DNA of 64,000 nucleotides from Progne subis subis (Eukaryota; Chordata; Aves; Passeriformes; Hirundinidae). A model generated the notes under the pieces. It saw nothing but the letters and a program-made list of their open reading frames with translations. It ran no database searches and had not been told where the DNA came from. Where the stretch lies: positions 62,001 to 126,000 of the forward strand of contig JAKJHU010000364.1 in assembly GCA_022316685.1 (NCBI GenBank), in the 5' to 3' direction. Each line of letters begins with the position of its first letter. Positions within the stretch are counted from its first letter, which is position 1. Positions 45,500-56,399 of the stretch are shown here, one piece after another. Both the position numbers and the translations under genes were made by a program.

Positions 45500-46264
45500 A
45501 GAACGTACTCACCGGTAAATCCTAAGGATGTACAAGCAATTGTTAAAGCAATCACTGACAGAGGGATCAATTCAGCAGTGGTTTCCACTCTCATTGATAG
45601 TGTTTTTGGAGGGGATGACATGCTCCCATTTGACATAAAGCAAACCTGCAGATTGATTTTTGATGGGGCAGGGATGATAGTTTTTAAACAAGAGTGGGAG
45701 GACAATTGTACAAAACAACTAGCTCTGGTCACTGGTCCAGATCATCCTCTACACGGCTCCAGCCTGCAACGGCTCATGGGCACAGACCCAACCATGATCA
45801 CCCCCCAGGCACAAGCCGAGGGCCTACGGGCCCACAAGGTCATGACAACTACCCGTGCTGCCAGGGAAGCCATCCGCTCTGCTTCCATGGTCATTGCTAA
45901 ACCATCATCATGGTCCACAATAAAGCAAAGTGAGGGTGAGAGTTTTACACAATTTGTAGATTGGCTCCAAGCATCACTTGACTCCTCAGCTTTGCCTTCA
46001 GAGGCAGAGGGTCCTGTGTTAGCAGAGTGCTTGCGCCAACAATGCAATTCAGCCACCAAGGACATTTTAAGGTCATTACCACCCGGGTCCAACCTCGCAG
46101 ACATGATCAGGCATGTTGCAAAAGAGGAACATTTTGCCCCAGTCCAAGCAGCCGTCCATACTGCAATAACTAGTGAAAGGGCATGCTTTAAATGCAGCCA
46201 GGCATTTAAATTGGGCGAACGTGCAAATTATCAGACTCCTACCTTCAGTACCCTGATCAATTAG
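45500..46264 (+). pseudogene. ERV-2 gag, capsid and nucleocapsid start
   Basis: Reads VNPKDVQAIVKAITDRGINS at the capsid N-terminus, LFDGAGM-like and KQEWEDNC in the core, and a major homology region ESFTQFVDWLQASLDSS at about 45940, then ECLRQQCNSATKDILRSL. A first zinc-knuckle half CFKC occurs near 46183, after which homology stops. Betaretrovirus-like. Long open stretch, but out of frame with matrix and lacking the rest of nucleocapsid. Confidence 0.78.
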
Positions 46265-46439
46265 ATCCTATCAGATTCTCACAGCACGCAGACACAGGAG
46301 AGAGGCCACACCTGGCACCTCCTCCTCATTCAGTCCTTTAGCTATCTACCAAAAACCTAAGTCAGATCCTTACAATCCATTTCTTAGTATGTTAAATGCT
46401 ACCTTTTGTCGTTGAACCAATCCAATCCAAACTTTACAA

Positions 46440-47430
46440 AATCATGCTGGTTATGTTATAATGCAGAACCTCCTTTTATGAGGGTGTCACTCTTGATGTT
46501 CCTTTCGAATATCTGCAGCAGATAATCCACACAACTGTAAGTGGGACACCCCCCGAAGGTCACCACCCTGATTCAAGTCACAGGCCGAGGCAAGTGCTTT
46601 GGCAATGTAACCTTAGCAAAGCAGATGGGAAACATTTGTGCTGAGTTCATCCAACCTAGCCAGAAGACTGATAAGTGGGCAGTCCCATTCGTACCAGGAA
46701 TGTAGGTTTGTCAACAATCTGGAATAAGCCCCTGTGTGTACCTTGGTAAATTCAATAACCTTGCTGACTTTTGTGTCCAAGTTCTGATTGTTCCTAGAGT
46801 CCTGTATCACCAAGAAGAGGAAATGTATCGCTTTTTAGAAGAAACCATCCAGCTCCACAAAGAGAAGTAGTAACAGGTATAACCATTGCAATGCTCCTTG
46901 GCCTAGGAGCTGCCGGTACGGCCACAGGTGTTTCAGCTCTCGTGACCCAACACCAAGGTCTTTCTCAGCTGCAAATGACAATTGACGAGGACTTGTTAAG
47001 AAATGAAAAATCCATCTCCTCTCTGGAGGAATCTATCTCCTCGCTTTCAGAAGTCGTCCTGCAGAACAGGCGAGGACTGGACCTCTTGCTCATGCAGCAA
47101 GGAGGCCTGTGTGCCGCCTTGAGAGAAGAGTGCTGTTTTTGTGCAGACCATACCGGAGTTGTGCGAGACTCCATGGCCGAACTGAGGGAAAGACTGGCCC
47201 AGAGAAAGAGAGAGAGAGAGGCCCAAACGAGGATGGTTCGAGTCATGGTTCAATCAGTCCCCATGGCTGGCCACCCTTGTTTCCACCCTAATAGGCCCTC
47301 TCACCATGATACTCTTGGTATTGATTTTTGGGCCTTGCATTTTGAACAAGTTAGTGTTGTTTGTTAGGAGCTGTTTAGAGAAAGTCAACATCCTATTTGT
47401 CGAACACCTGCAACTACCATGAAGTGCACT
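46440..47430 (+). pseudogene. ERV-2 env remnant (surface end and transmembrane subunit)
   Basis: From about 46560 broken surface-subunit sequence reads VTGRGKCFGNVTLAKQMGN and, after a stop, SGISPCVYLGKFN and [14 protein letters not shown]. The transmembrane part from 46891 is open for 158 codons: fusion-peptide-like [17 protein letters not shown], heptad helix, [20 protein letters not shown] and a C-x6-CC motif (CAALREECC). A frameshift near 47235 moves the membrane-proximal and membrane-spanning part ([28 protein letters not shown]) to another frame. This is a gammaretrovirus or type-D-class transmembrane protein, in contrast to the beta-like gag. Confidence 0.85.
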
Positions 47431-47554
47431 TATTACTAACATGTTGTATCACTTTGTATCCTATTATACTAACTTTAAACAGCTTCGGCATTTGTTTTTA
47501 TAACATTTATACTTTTTATAGGTTTTTTACTTAATCATGAGGTGGGGGGGGAGA

Positions 47555-47850
47555 TGTGGGAGATTAGGGACAGGCCATCGGAAGATATCGCGTTTGTACG
47601 GGCAGACAGAACCCCTCCCTCAACACTTAGTTGTTTAGTGTCCCGGATAAGGTAAGCAACCACGTAACTTGTAACGTAAGCAGATGGAAGTGATGTAGCA
47701 AACAGAGGTTTTATAACTCCATGTAATCAGTTAATAAACGCCATTTTGCCGTCCACCACATTGGTGTCTGTGAGCTGGTGGTCCGAGCAGCCTTGGTGTG
47801 GCTGCCGTGTCGTTCCTGAACCAGGTCGTCCTGAACCAGCGGAGGCAGCA
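47555..47850 (+). mobile_element. 3' LTR of ERV-2
   Basis: 296 bases, TGTGGGAGATTAGG...GGAGGCAGCA, preceded by the polypurine tract. AATAAA near 47731. It has a small internal duplication (CCTGAACCAG) near its end relative to the 5' LTR. Confidence 0.9.
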
Positions 47851-50800
47851 GGTTAGGGTGAAGGCGAGTGTGCAGGAATAGGGTTAAGGCAAGAAGCAGC
47901 AGGAGGAATCTCTGTGGTAGGAAGAAGGATGATGGAAAAGAGGAGGAAGAGAAAAATACTGAGGACTGGGATGTTTTTCATCAGGGTCTTATCGTCTAAA
48001 TTTGCCAGCTGAGCCAGATCCTTTGTATCCCCGGTTTCCAGGACAGGGAAACAAGGAGGTCAGGATTTCAGGGGTTTCTCTGTGCTGGGGGAGCAGCAGG
48101 AGCGGGCGCAGAGGTGCGGCACCGGGAGCACGGGCTGGGGCCTGTGGGGAGCTGCGGGGCCGGGCCGGGGCTGTGGGGCAGCCGGGGCTCAGCGCCGGGC
48201 GCTGCCTGACCCCACCACCCCCGGGCAGGGCCGGCAGTGGCCCCCGGCCCCCAGGAGGCTGCGGGACGCCCGGCCGCTGCCCGGCCCCGTGGAGCTGCCG
48301 GCCCTGCCCGCCGGGGGAGCCGCCTTTGGGACACTGCGGCAGGACAGGCACCGCCTCTGGGCATACGGGCTGGGGAGGGCAGGGCGAGTACAAGGACCAG
48401 GAGCAGGAAGGAACACCTGGAAATGGGGGTTATTCCTGCAAGGATCAAGATCATCTTTGAAGGATTTTGTTTGGGTCACTGCAAGAAAGGAATGCCCTTG
48501 CAGAGAGCTCAGCAGCTGTCACAGAATGAGCACCCACAGGCACTCAGGGGGGCTGCAGCAGTGGCACAAGAAGCCCCTGGAGCAGTTGGTCACAAAGGCA
48601 CAGCAGGTGAATGCAAGAAGGGGTGAGGAAAAGGCCAAGGTGAAGCCAAAGGCCATGGCAGAGTTTTCTACAGCCCCTGAGGGATGAACCCCAGGGCCCA
48701 AGGGGGCCCCAGCACCCAGGGGACGGGCTTGGCAGCAAGGACCTGGCAGAGGCATTGCCGTCCTCGGCAGGGGAGAGCCAACCCAAACAGCCTCTGGGAA
48801 GGAATCACAGTTCCATCTGCAGGCCACAAGGACACCGGAAGCACAGACAGCAGCAGCCTCAGAAGGAGCAAGTCCATCCCTGCAGGGCCATGGATTGTTA
48901 GAGGTGCTAGAGCTCCCATTCCACCAGGGACCTCCCACACTGGAGCCCTTGAGAACATTCAGGATGGGTCTGGATCCAGAGAAGGCCTTTCCTCATAGAC
49001 ACAGGGGCCTCTCCATCCACTCTCAATCTTAGACCTAAACGGGGAGAAATGCCCAAAAGATCTTTAATTACTGAGAGGTTAAATGGGAAAGATGAGCAGA
49101 TGTGTTTTATTCAACCACTATTAGCAGATGTGGGAGATAGAATTGAGACGCATGAATTTCTGCTTCCTCCTAATGTGATTATAATTTCCAGGGAAGGGAT
49201 TTGATGGCTAAATTGGAAAGGCAAATTAATATTGTAAAAGGCGATACAGAGGCCAGTTCTGTGGTACTTTGTGTCAAATGTCTGACAAGGCCGATGCTGA
49301 AGTGAACCCAGAAGTGTGGGCAGCCCCAGGGAAATAGGGAAAATCAGACACCCAGCCTCTCCAAATTACTCTCAAGCAACCAGGACAAGCGGTGTCTAAA
49401 AGCAATACCCTATTCCAAGGGAGGGAAGGAAGGGCTCACAGCCTGGCATTGAGCCCCTCTTAAAGGCAGGGCTTTTGGAGCCTGGCATCTCCCCCTGGAA
49501 TGCTCCAGTGGTGCCAATCAAGAACCCAGATGGAATCTACAGAATGCTGCAGGACCTAAGAATAAGAAAGGAGATTATAAACCGAGGCACCCCACAGTCT
49601 CAGATCCTTACACCATCTGCAACCAGGTTCTGTCCTCACACTGCTACCATTCAGCACTTGATGTAAAAGATGCTTTCTGGGGATGCCCACTTACACAGGA
49701 TGCTGAACAGGAGTTGGCCTTTGAGTGGGAACAAGGGTTAGAAGGGAAAATTTACCTCACCCAGGGATTGGGTTAACACAGGATGTGAATGACTTGCTCC
49801 AGTAAGGAGGACAAGAAGAAGTGGTAGAAGAAGCCTCTGTGAAATGGCTCAATTTTCAGGCTAAAAAGCATCTTTAAATATTTGGAAAAATAGTGCATAG
49901 GTTGGAAAAAATGTTAAATACTTTGGACATATTGTGACTGAAAGTTTGTGGGGCATTGACCCAGAAAGAGTCTAGGGTATCTCAGAAGTAACGTTACCCA
50001 GGGATAAAAAGGAGCTGAGACAACTCTGAGGATTAAAAGGAATTGCAGGACATGGATTGAGGATCCTCTGTCTAGCCAGAACATTGTATGACTTTCTAAC
50101 CCCAGACAGCCTCAATGTTATGGTATGGACATGAGAAAGAGAACTAAACTTGAGAAATTAAAAAACCAAACTGATTGATGCCCCAGCCATGGCTCTTCCA
50201 GTCTCAGAAAAGGAATTGGAATTGTATGTGAATGTTAAACAGGGCCAAGCCAAAGGAATCCTGGTGCTACAATATTTAACCCACTGGCCAGAGTGGCCCC
50301 CTCATTGTCTGCACAATTGTGCAGCCACAGCTCTAAGGGGACCTGAGGCCTGAACACTGACAGCACAAGGAGCTCCTGTTGTTCAAGTCTGGCATCAAGT
50401 TCAAGCTTTGATAACCAGAAGAGCCTCTAAATGGATGAGCAGTGCTTGGTTATTACAGTATGAAACCTTGTTTAATTAAAAACAAACAAACAAAAAAAAG
50501 GAAAAAAACACTAAATGAGGGGGGGGGGTGGTGGATGGGAAGGGTAGGAAGATGTGAATCACTTGATGGCTGCCCTGGAAGAGAAGCTTAGCTCCAGGCA
50601 GCCAGGAGAAGAGCTTTAGAAATGTAAATTAACACTGCTGGGGAAAAGTGTGGACAATGCCTCTTCTTGCCTGGGGCAGGAATTGGGCTGATTCCCTCTG
50701 CCCCTCAGACCAAGCTCTGCCTGCTTGCACAGATGGAATTCCCACAAAGCCAAAGGCAGAGCCCACACTCAGGATATCTGAGTCTGCAACAGAAACTGCT

Positions 50801-51483
50801 TCAGCTGCCAAAGGAAAACAGCAGATGGAGAATGCTGTGAAAACTTCACTAAAAGAACTGGGAGGGAATCATCCCTCTCCCCACTCCAACATGTGCTGTC
50901 ACTGTCTAGGTCACACAGGGAGCATGAGAGCACTGGGGTGTTCTTGCTACCACAGGTTCAGAGAAATCAGTTGGAAATCCAAGTACGTGATGATTTAATT
51001 AGGGAAAAGAGATCAGTTGATGCAGCCCTGGCTGGAGGGAGCAACCAAAAATGGGGAAAAGATGAACGGCCACCAGAACAAATCCTTCAACACCATGGAG
51101 CAGCCCCTGGGAACCCGAATGAATTCAAATCAGGGGCCAGAGAACCCATTTATCATTTCAATGGCATAATTAGATTACAAGATGTCCTCAAAATAATAAC
51201 CAACCAGACAGATTCAGCTCCTCACCTTCCTGCCAACCCAATCCACTGAGAGAAGGAACGCGGCCTTTCACCTTGGGATGGGATCAGATTATGTTTTAGC
51301 AGAAAAAGGAGTTTGTCCAAAATTAAATGACTAAAGATGTTGTTTGCAAATAGCTGACAATGCAAAGTGATGAAAGAGGTAACAAGGGAAATAAGAAAGT
51401 AGCTCCTGTACTGGTCCAAATGTGGAAAGACGGGAGTGGGACGTTTTTGTGGTTCCCTGGCAGACCATGGGTTAAACGAATGC
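47851..51483 (+). mobile_element. ERV-A, third copy (plus strand, no LTRs, internal deletion)
   Basis: 47851-50460 is the reverse complement of about 24695 down to 22545 (gag to RNase H). 50575-51483 matches 2965-3870 (env). The missing middle, about 3.5 kb including integrase and the start of env, is replaced by an A-rich junction at 50470-50530. RT motifs ISPWNAPVVPIKNPDGIYR are open at 49475-49666. Env pieces WGKDERPPEQILQHHG and VLKIITNQT are open for 118 codons at 50893-51246. Both LTRs are absent: ERV-2 truncates the 5' side and MHC-flank sequence replaces the 3' side at 51484. Confidence 0.85.
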
Positions 51484-51489
51484 CAGAGC

Positions 51490-51790
51490 TGTCCTGCTCC
51501 AAAACTACACCCCAAAAATCCCATAACTCAGGGATTCCTCCCAGAAAAGATCTGCTAGGAACTGCCTGAATTGAGTGGAAGGGGGGTTGGGACCCCCAGA
51601 TTGAGCAGGAGGGGCCTGGAACCCCAAAACCCAGCACGGGGGAGAGGGCTTGGGGACTGGGGGGACGATTGGGAAGGGGCAGAAGAGCTGGGGTAAAGAG
51701 GGGTGTGGGACCCCCAAAGAGTGGGGGAGGGACAGGGAAACCAAAATTGATTTGGGAGGGGTCTGTGGATTGGGGGAACCTGAGAAGGGG
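51490..51790. repeat. Duplicated MHC-flank segment (pair of 28455-28720)
   Basis: Same motifs and same strand as 28455-28720. Here it is joined directly to the truncated ERV-A env. Confidence 0.75.
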
Positions 51791-52418
51791 GGAGAGGGGA
51801 GGGAAAGGTGGGTGCTGTAAGTGTATTATAAAGTTGGCTTTTCACAAGATGTGTGCTATATGATTAATAACTTTGTTGTAAGCATATAAGTTTTATTTCT
51901 GCTATTAGTAAAAAATTAGGCATAGTGGTAGTAGTTGATCTAGTATGCTTAAACGTCTGTTTGGTCAGGATAACATCCAGTGAACATGTAAAGAAGATCC
52001 TGCCATTGATATTCCAACTATCAGCATCTACCATCTGAAGAAAGTATGGACCAAGGCCCAGCCTGGAGGTGACAATGAAGACACAGCCAAGAAACATGAA
52101 TACGTAACAGACTGATGCAACAGAAAGGGTATGTAAAGAATATTTCTGTAACAGCAGCTTGTGAATTTGGCTGAATGCCAAATACATCCGGCCAAGTTTG
52201 GCTTAACCTGTCTCCTAATTGTCGTATTTTTATTTTATTAAACCTATTACTAAAATTTACCAGGAAAGTGAACCTCGTTTTTCACAGTGGCCTTGGGATG
52301 GAAGGAACGTGGTTCCGTGTCCCGCAGCACTCGTTCCCTGCAGCGATTCCCTGCGGTTTGGGGGGAAGGGGGGGACAGATCCGCACTGGGGGGGTCCCCA
52401 AGCCCCTGCCCCTCCCAG
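51791..52418. other. Unassigned AT-rich sequence
   Basis: No gene or repeat family recognised. It ends at the MHC beta2 exon; the last 90 bases are GC rich and intron-like. Confidence 0.4.
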
Positions 52419-52689
52419 CGTTTCCATCTCGCTGCTGCCCTCCAGCTCCCAGCCCGGCCCCGGCCGCCTGCTCTGCTCCGGGATGGATTTCTGCCCTGCC
52501 CACATCCAGCTGAGCTGCTTCCAGGGCCAGCAGGAGCTCTCGGGGCACGGGGTGGCACCGCCGTGGGCCCCAACGGGGACTGGAGCCAGCAGCTCCTGGT
52601 GCTGCTGGAAACCTCCCCGCGGCGCGGGGTCACCTCCAGCTGCCAGGTGGAGCACGTCAGCCTGGAGCAGCCCCTGAGCCGGCACTGGG
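52419..52689 (+). pseudogene. Second MHC class II B exon 3 (beta2 domain), same frameshift
   Basis: A 271-base plus-strand copy of the exon at 29977-30247, with acceptor CCTCCCAG and the same GC donor position. It reads LLCSGMDFCPAHIQLSCFQG before the frameshift and NGDWSQQLLVLLETSPRRGV after it. The single-base deletion in the GGGGTGGCACCGCC stretch is identical in both copies, while other sites differ (WAPTG against WSPKG). So the two derive from an already broken ancestor. Confidence 0.88.
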
Positions 52690-52860
52690 GCACGGCCCGG
52701 CCCCCACAGCGCCGGGAGGGGCTGCGAGCACAGCGAGGCCATTTCGGGCTGCTGGGCTCAACTGGGAGCCCACCACTGAGAACCCCCTTCCCCCTGTCCC
52801 ACCTCCCCTTATCCCCTCTCCCACCCCTTGCCCACCCGGTCCCGGCCCCGCTCCGCTCAC

Positions 52861-52990
52861 CCGAGAGCTCCGCGCCCGCAGCCAAGGGATGCAGCAGCAG
52901 GAGAAGGAGGAGGAGGAGCGGGAGGAAGAGGAGGGCTGGAGGAGCAGCAGGAAGAGGAGGAGGAGCAGCGAGAGGAGGCACCACGTGCAT
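52861..52990 (-). pseudogene. MHC class II-like exon 1 (signal peptide), opposite strand
   Basis: On the minus strand ATG at 52990 opens a 43-codon leader: MHVVPPLAAPPPLPAAPPAL, then a run LLLLLLLLLHPLAAGAELS, ending with donor GTGAGC at 52860 in phase 1, the usual phase of class II exon 1. It resembles an avian class II B signal peptide (AGAELS end). It points away from the beta2 exon 170 bases to its left, so the two cannot belong to one transcript. Identification is tentative. Confidence 0.5.
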
Positions 52991-53247
52991 CCATCGCTCT
53001 CTGGATCTGCAGTCCCTTGGCGCCGCCAGCATCGGCCCCACCGCATCCCGCAGGTGACCCAGAAGGGGGACCTCGCCCCGAGTGTCTTGGGCCGTCCTGG
53101 CAGGGGATTGTTTGAAGGAGGGAGGGATATTTGGAGCTCACCCAAAGTATCTTTAGGGGTTCCTGTTTCTCTCTTTCTGGATGGGGTGGCGGAGCGATGT
53201 TTGGATCTTGCAGGACTCCAAAGCTGAGCCGAAATCCCCTTTGGGTG

Positions 53248-53989
53248 TGTGATAAATGTCCTAAAGTTAATTCGTGTTGAATATGTCTGTATTGTAACAC
53301 ACCCATAGAAAATATAAGTTTGTGTCTACTTGTACATGTTCTAATAAAAACTGTGAGATATTTAAGGTTAATTCATGTAAGTTTATATCTGCAAAACATA
53401 AAAGCTACAGGAAAGGTACAAAATATTTCTGCTGGCAGCAAAACCCCAGAACAGGGACACAAGGACGAGAGAGGAATGTCAGCGAAATGCCTCTGCCGGG
53501 AAACCCTGAAAAGGAACACAAAAGCCACGGAAGAAGCAGATGAACTACTCAAGAACCGATTGATTACATCAGATCTGTATCTCACCGTTTCCTCCGGACA
53601 TTATCATATCTACTCATATCTCATCCAACTCCTCCGGACATTACCATATCTACGACACACCTGGGCTCAGCCATTAAGGTCATTGTTAACCCAGGAAAAA
53701 CTATTCAGGACTCAGACCCGAACATGAATAGTTAATGAAGCTGCCACGACGAGGAAAACATCGGAGCCTCGTCTCTTCTCGCGATCCTCTGTATAAAAAG
53801 GGGCAGTTTCAAGCCAAAATGTGAACTTGGGGGGATAACAGGCTGGCAGAGTGTGTTATCAGAGTTCACCAGTGCCGATCCCGGGCTGACACTGTCCTTT
53901 TAATTGTGGCTGTCCGAGACTGTCATTTTGTCTCTCAATAAAATTCTAAATTTTGATTTCTAAAAATTTGGTCTATCTTATTTATAACA
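53248..53989 (+). mobile_element. 5' LTR of ERV-3
   Basis: 742 bases, TGTGATAAATGTCC...TTATAACA. TATA-like TGTATAAAAAGG near 53791 and AATAAA near 53938. A CTCCGGACATTA-containing unit is repeated in tandem (53595 and 53632). Confidence 0.92.
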
Positions 53990-53993
53990 ATTC

Positions 53994-54011
53994 TGGTGAC
54001 CCCGATGTGAT
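53994..54011 (+). other. Primer-binding site of ERV-3 (tryptophan type)
   Basis: TGGTGACCCCGATGTGAT matches the complement of the 3' end of tRNA-Trp with one mismatch. It follows the LTR after the spacer AATTC minus one base (ATTC), the same spacer as in the family G LTR at 33085-33088. Confidence 0.82.
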
Positions 54012-54664
54012 TGGTGGTTTTGGGACCCTCGGACCCCCGTCTCTGACCAGGAGGCGCCCTGCTGAAATTCAGCGGCCTGGCGGAGTCGGCGGGGCCGTGG
54101 AACCGATCAGCCACACGACGAACTTAAAAACCAAAAGCCACAGTTAAAAGGGATTTAGGCGAGGTAAGAGCTCTAAGGGAACTCAAAAAGGGGGGTCTGG
54201 GGAACAGGTCCTCGAAGCCGCGGCGAAGAAAATCAACTCGTAAAAATCTACGTGCACGAAGAGCCCACGCAGGAAAAGGATCGTAAGTATTGCATGGTTG
54301 AGTGGGAGTGACCGAGCGTGTGAGTGAGACGTGATTTTATCACGAAGCGAGTGGGGACCCCAAAATCGCAGTTCCACTTCCCCGCGAGGGGTGTGGTCGG
54401 TTGGGGGAAGTGAAAGTTTCGGGAGAAAAAACACGCACCTCACACGTCAAGCCCAGAAACTGGGAGGGTTTCAGAGGGGGGATCGGTCACAGGAAGGCTG
54501 AAAGGGAAGGGTACGTCCTCACGGGAGTTCCGGGACTGGTAAACCTTTCAGCCTCGGACCAGGACGGTCCAGGGGAGAGTAAGTAGGAGAACAGAGCTCG
54601 TGATCACGGGAAAACCCCGAAAGGGACGATCACCCTTAAAGGGCCAGTAACCGGTGATTACACT

Positions 54665-56370
54665 ATGGGACAAGGGAGAAGTAAACCCAAGGAAAAGCTA
54701 CAGGGAAATCTAAAAAGGGAACTGTTAAAGGTATCCCTGAAATCCCGATCGAAAGTCCTTTGGGGTGGATGTTAGAACATTGGGAGGAATGTTCTGTGAG
54801 AAGGAGGAGGTCGAAAAGACAAATGATTCATTACTGTATCGAAGTATGGGGGGGTGGAAGTGCGGATCATGTGATATGGCCTGTCTTTGGTACATTTGAA
54901 AAATGGATTTGTGCGGCTTTAGTAAATCATGTGAAGGGGGGAGGAAGTAAGGAGGAACAGGATTATGCACTAATTTGGGGAGAAATTGATGCGCGACTCT
55001 TGCCGGTGAAACTAAGGGGACCTGGGGCCCTCGGGTGATGGTTGGGATCCTTTAGATAACCTTCCCCGCCCTACCTTGTACCTTCGCCTCCACCCCCTCC
55101 AAACCTGGGAAACCCTCAGGACCCCGTGGGAGTGGGATTCCCCTCGGGACAGGGGGCCCAGCTCCGCACCAATACCCTCTGCTCCTCCGCTGGAAGCCAC
55201 AGCTCCCACAAGGGCGGCTCCATTCCCACCAACAGGGCTCCCTCCTCCCTGGAGCCCGTTCCTGCACCCCGACCTTCACAAGGGATACCCCAATCTCTCC
55301 GACCCCTACCCCCTCCCTCGATGCCCAACCCTTGAATTAGACTTAGCGGCATTCCTCAGCCCCACGACCCCCACCCTGCCAGTTTTAATAGAAAATAAGC
55401 ATACTCCACCTGCGAGAAGAACTCGGAGACAACTAAAAAATTAAATGAGGTAGAAAGCGAAGGGGAGTGCGATAAGACTAACCTCTTACCTTTAAGGGAA
55501 GTTCCCACAGCCCCAGGTGTTATCGGTTTCGTAAATGTCCCAATTAATACTAACGATGTAAGGGCTTTTAAAAGGAAATGGGAAAGCTTATGGATGACCC
55601 CTTAGGAGTGTCTGAAAGGCTGGACGAATTTTTGGGAACCAGTATCTACTTATGAGGATCTCAATCTGAGATCTTTGTTAATACTGAGGAAAGAGAAATG
55701 ATAAGGCAAGCGGGGGTGCGGGAGGGAGCGAAGGAACCCTCAAAGTACACCAGGGGATCAAAAATGGCCAAGCCAGGATCCCCAATGGAATGCTCAGACT
55801 GAAGAGGGTAGAAGAAATATGATTGATTTGAGAAACATAATAATACAGGGAATCAGGGAGGCGGTACCTCGGGGGCAGAATTTGAGCAAAGTATTGGGTG
55901 TCAAGGGAAAGAGGAACCCCTACAGAGTGGTTGGAGAGATTAAGAAAAAGTCTCCAAGTATACTCTGGGAAGATCCTGATTCTCCGTGGGGGAGGTGTTG
56001 CTGAAAACCCAATTTGTGGAAATCATGGGAGGACATACGGAGGAAATTAGAAAAAATCGAAGGGTGGCAGGAGAAGGGATTACAGGAATTGCTAAGGGAA
56101 GCTCAGAAATATACATGAGGAGAGATGAAGAGAAACAAAAGGCACAGGCTAGAGTATTGGTGGCTGCAGTAAGGGAAGCCCAAAAGCAGGATCCCCAAAA
56201 CACAGGAAAAATCCCGAAGAAGGGACCCTCGAAAGGACCAGTCCGTCCACAAAAGGGGCCCTTGGGGATCAGGGGGAGGGCCAGAGTGTTTCTATTGCAA
56301 GAAAAAGGGGCACATAAAGAGAGACTGTAAGAAAAGAATCCAAGATGAGAAAATATTTAAGGAGGATTAG
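54665..56370 (+). pseudogene. ERV-3 gag remnant
   Basis: ATG at 54665 opens MGQGRSKPKEKLQGNLK, a myristoylation-type start as in gammaretroviral matrix. The following frame has PIESPLGWMLEHWEECS then WPVFGTFEKW (54740-55030). A proline-rich p12-like region lies at 55076-55440, broken capsid sequence (NTNDVRAFKRKWE) at about 55550, a charged helix at 55990-56330, and a complete CCHC zinc knuckle CFYCKKKGHIKRDC at about 56287-56328. At least four frameshifts. Confidence 0.85.
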
Positions 56371-56399
56371 GGATGTCGGGGGCTTTTCATTTTAGGGTC

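Larger units (their letters stand above)
43862..47850 (+). mobile_element. ERV-2 provirus (pol-deleted, beta-like gag, gamma-type env)
   Basis: 5' LTR 43862-44130 (lacking its first 24 bases), primer-binding site 44133, gag 44249-46264, env remnant to about 47430, polypurine tract GAGGTGGGGGGGGAGA at 47539-47554, and 3' LTR 47555-47850. No protease, RT or integrase motif is found between gag and env, so about 3 kb of pol is absent. The right flank is gag-region sequence of the third ERV-A copy; the left flank is host intron. The two flanks are not the two halves of one site. Confidence 0.88.
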
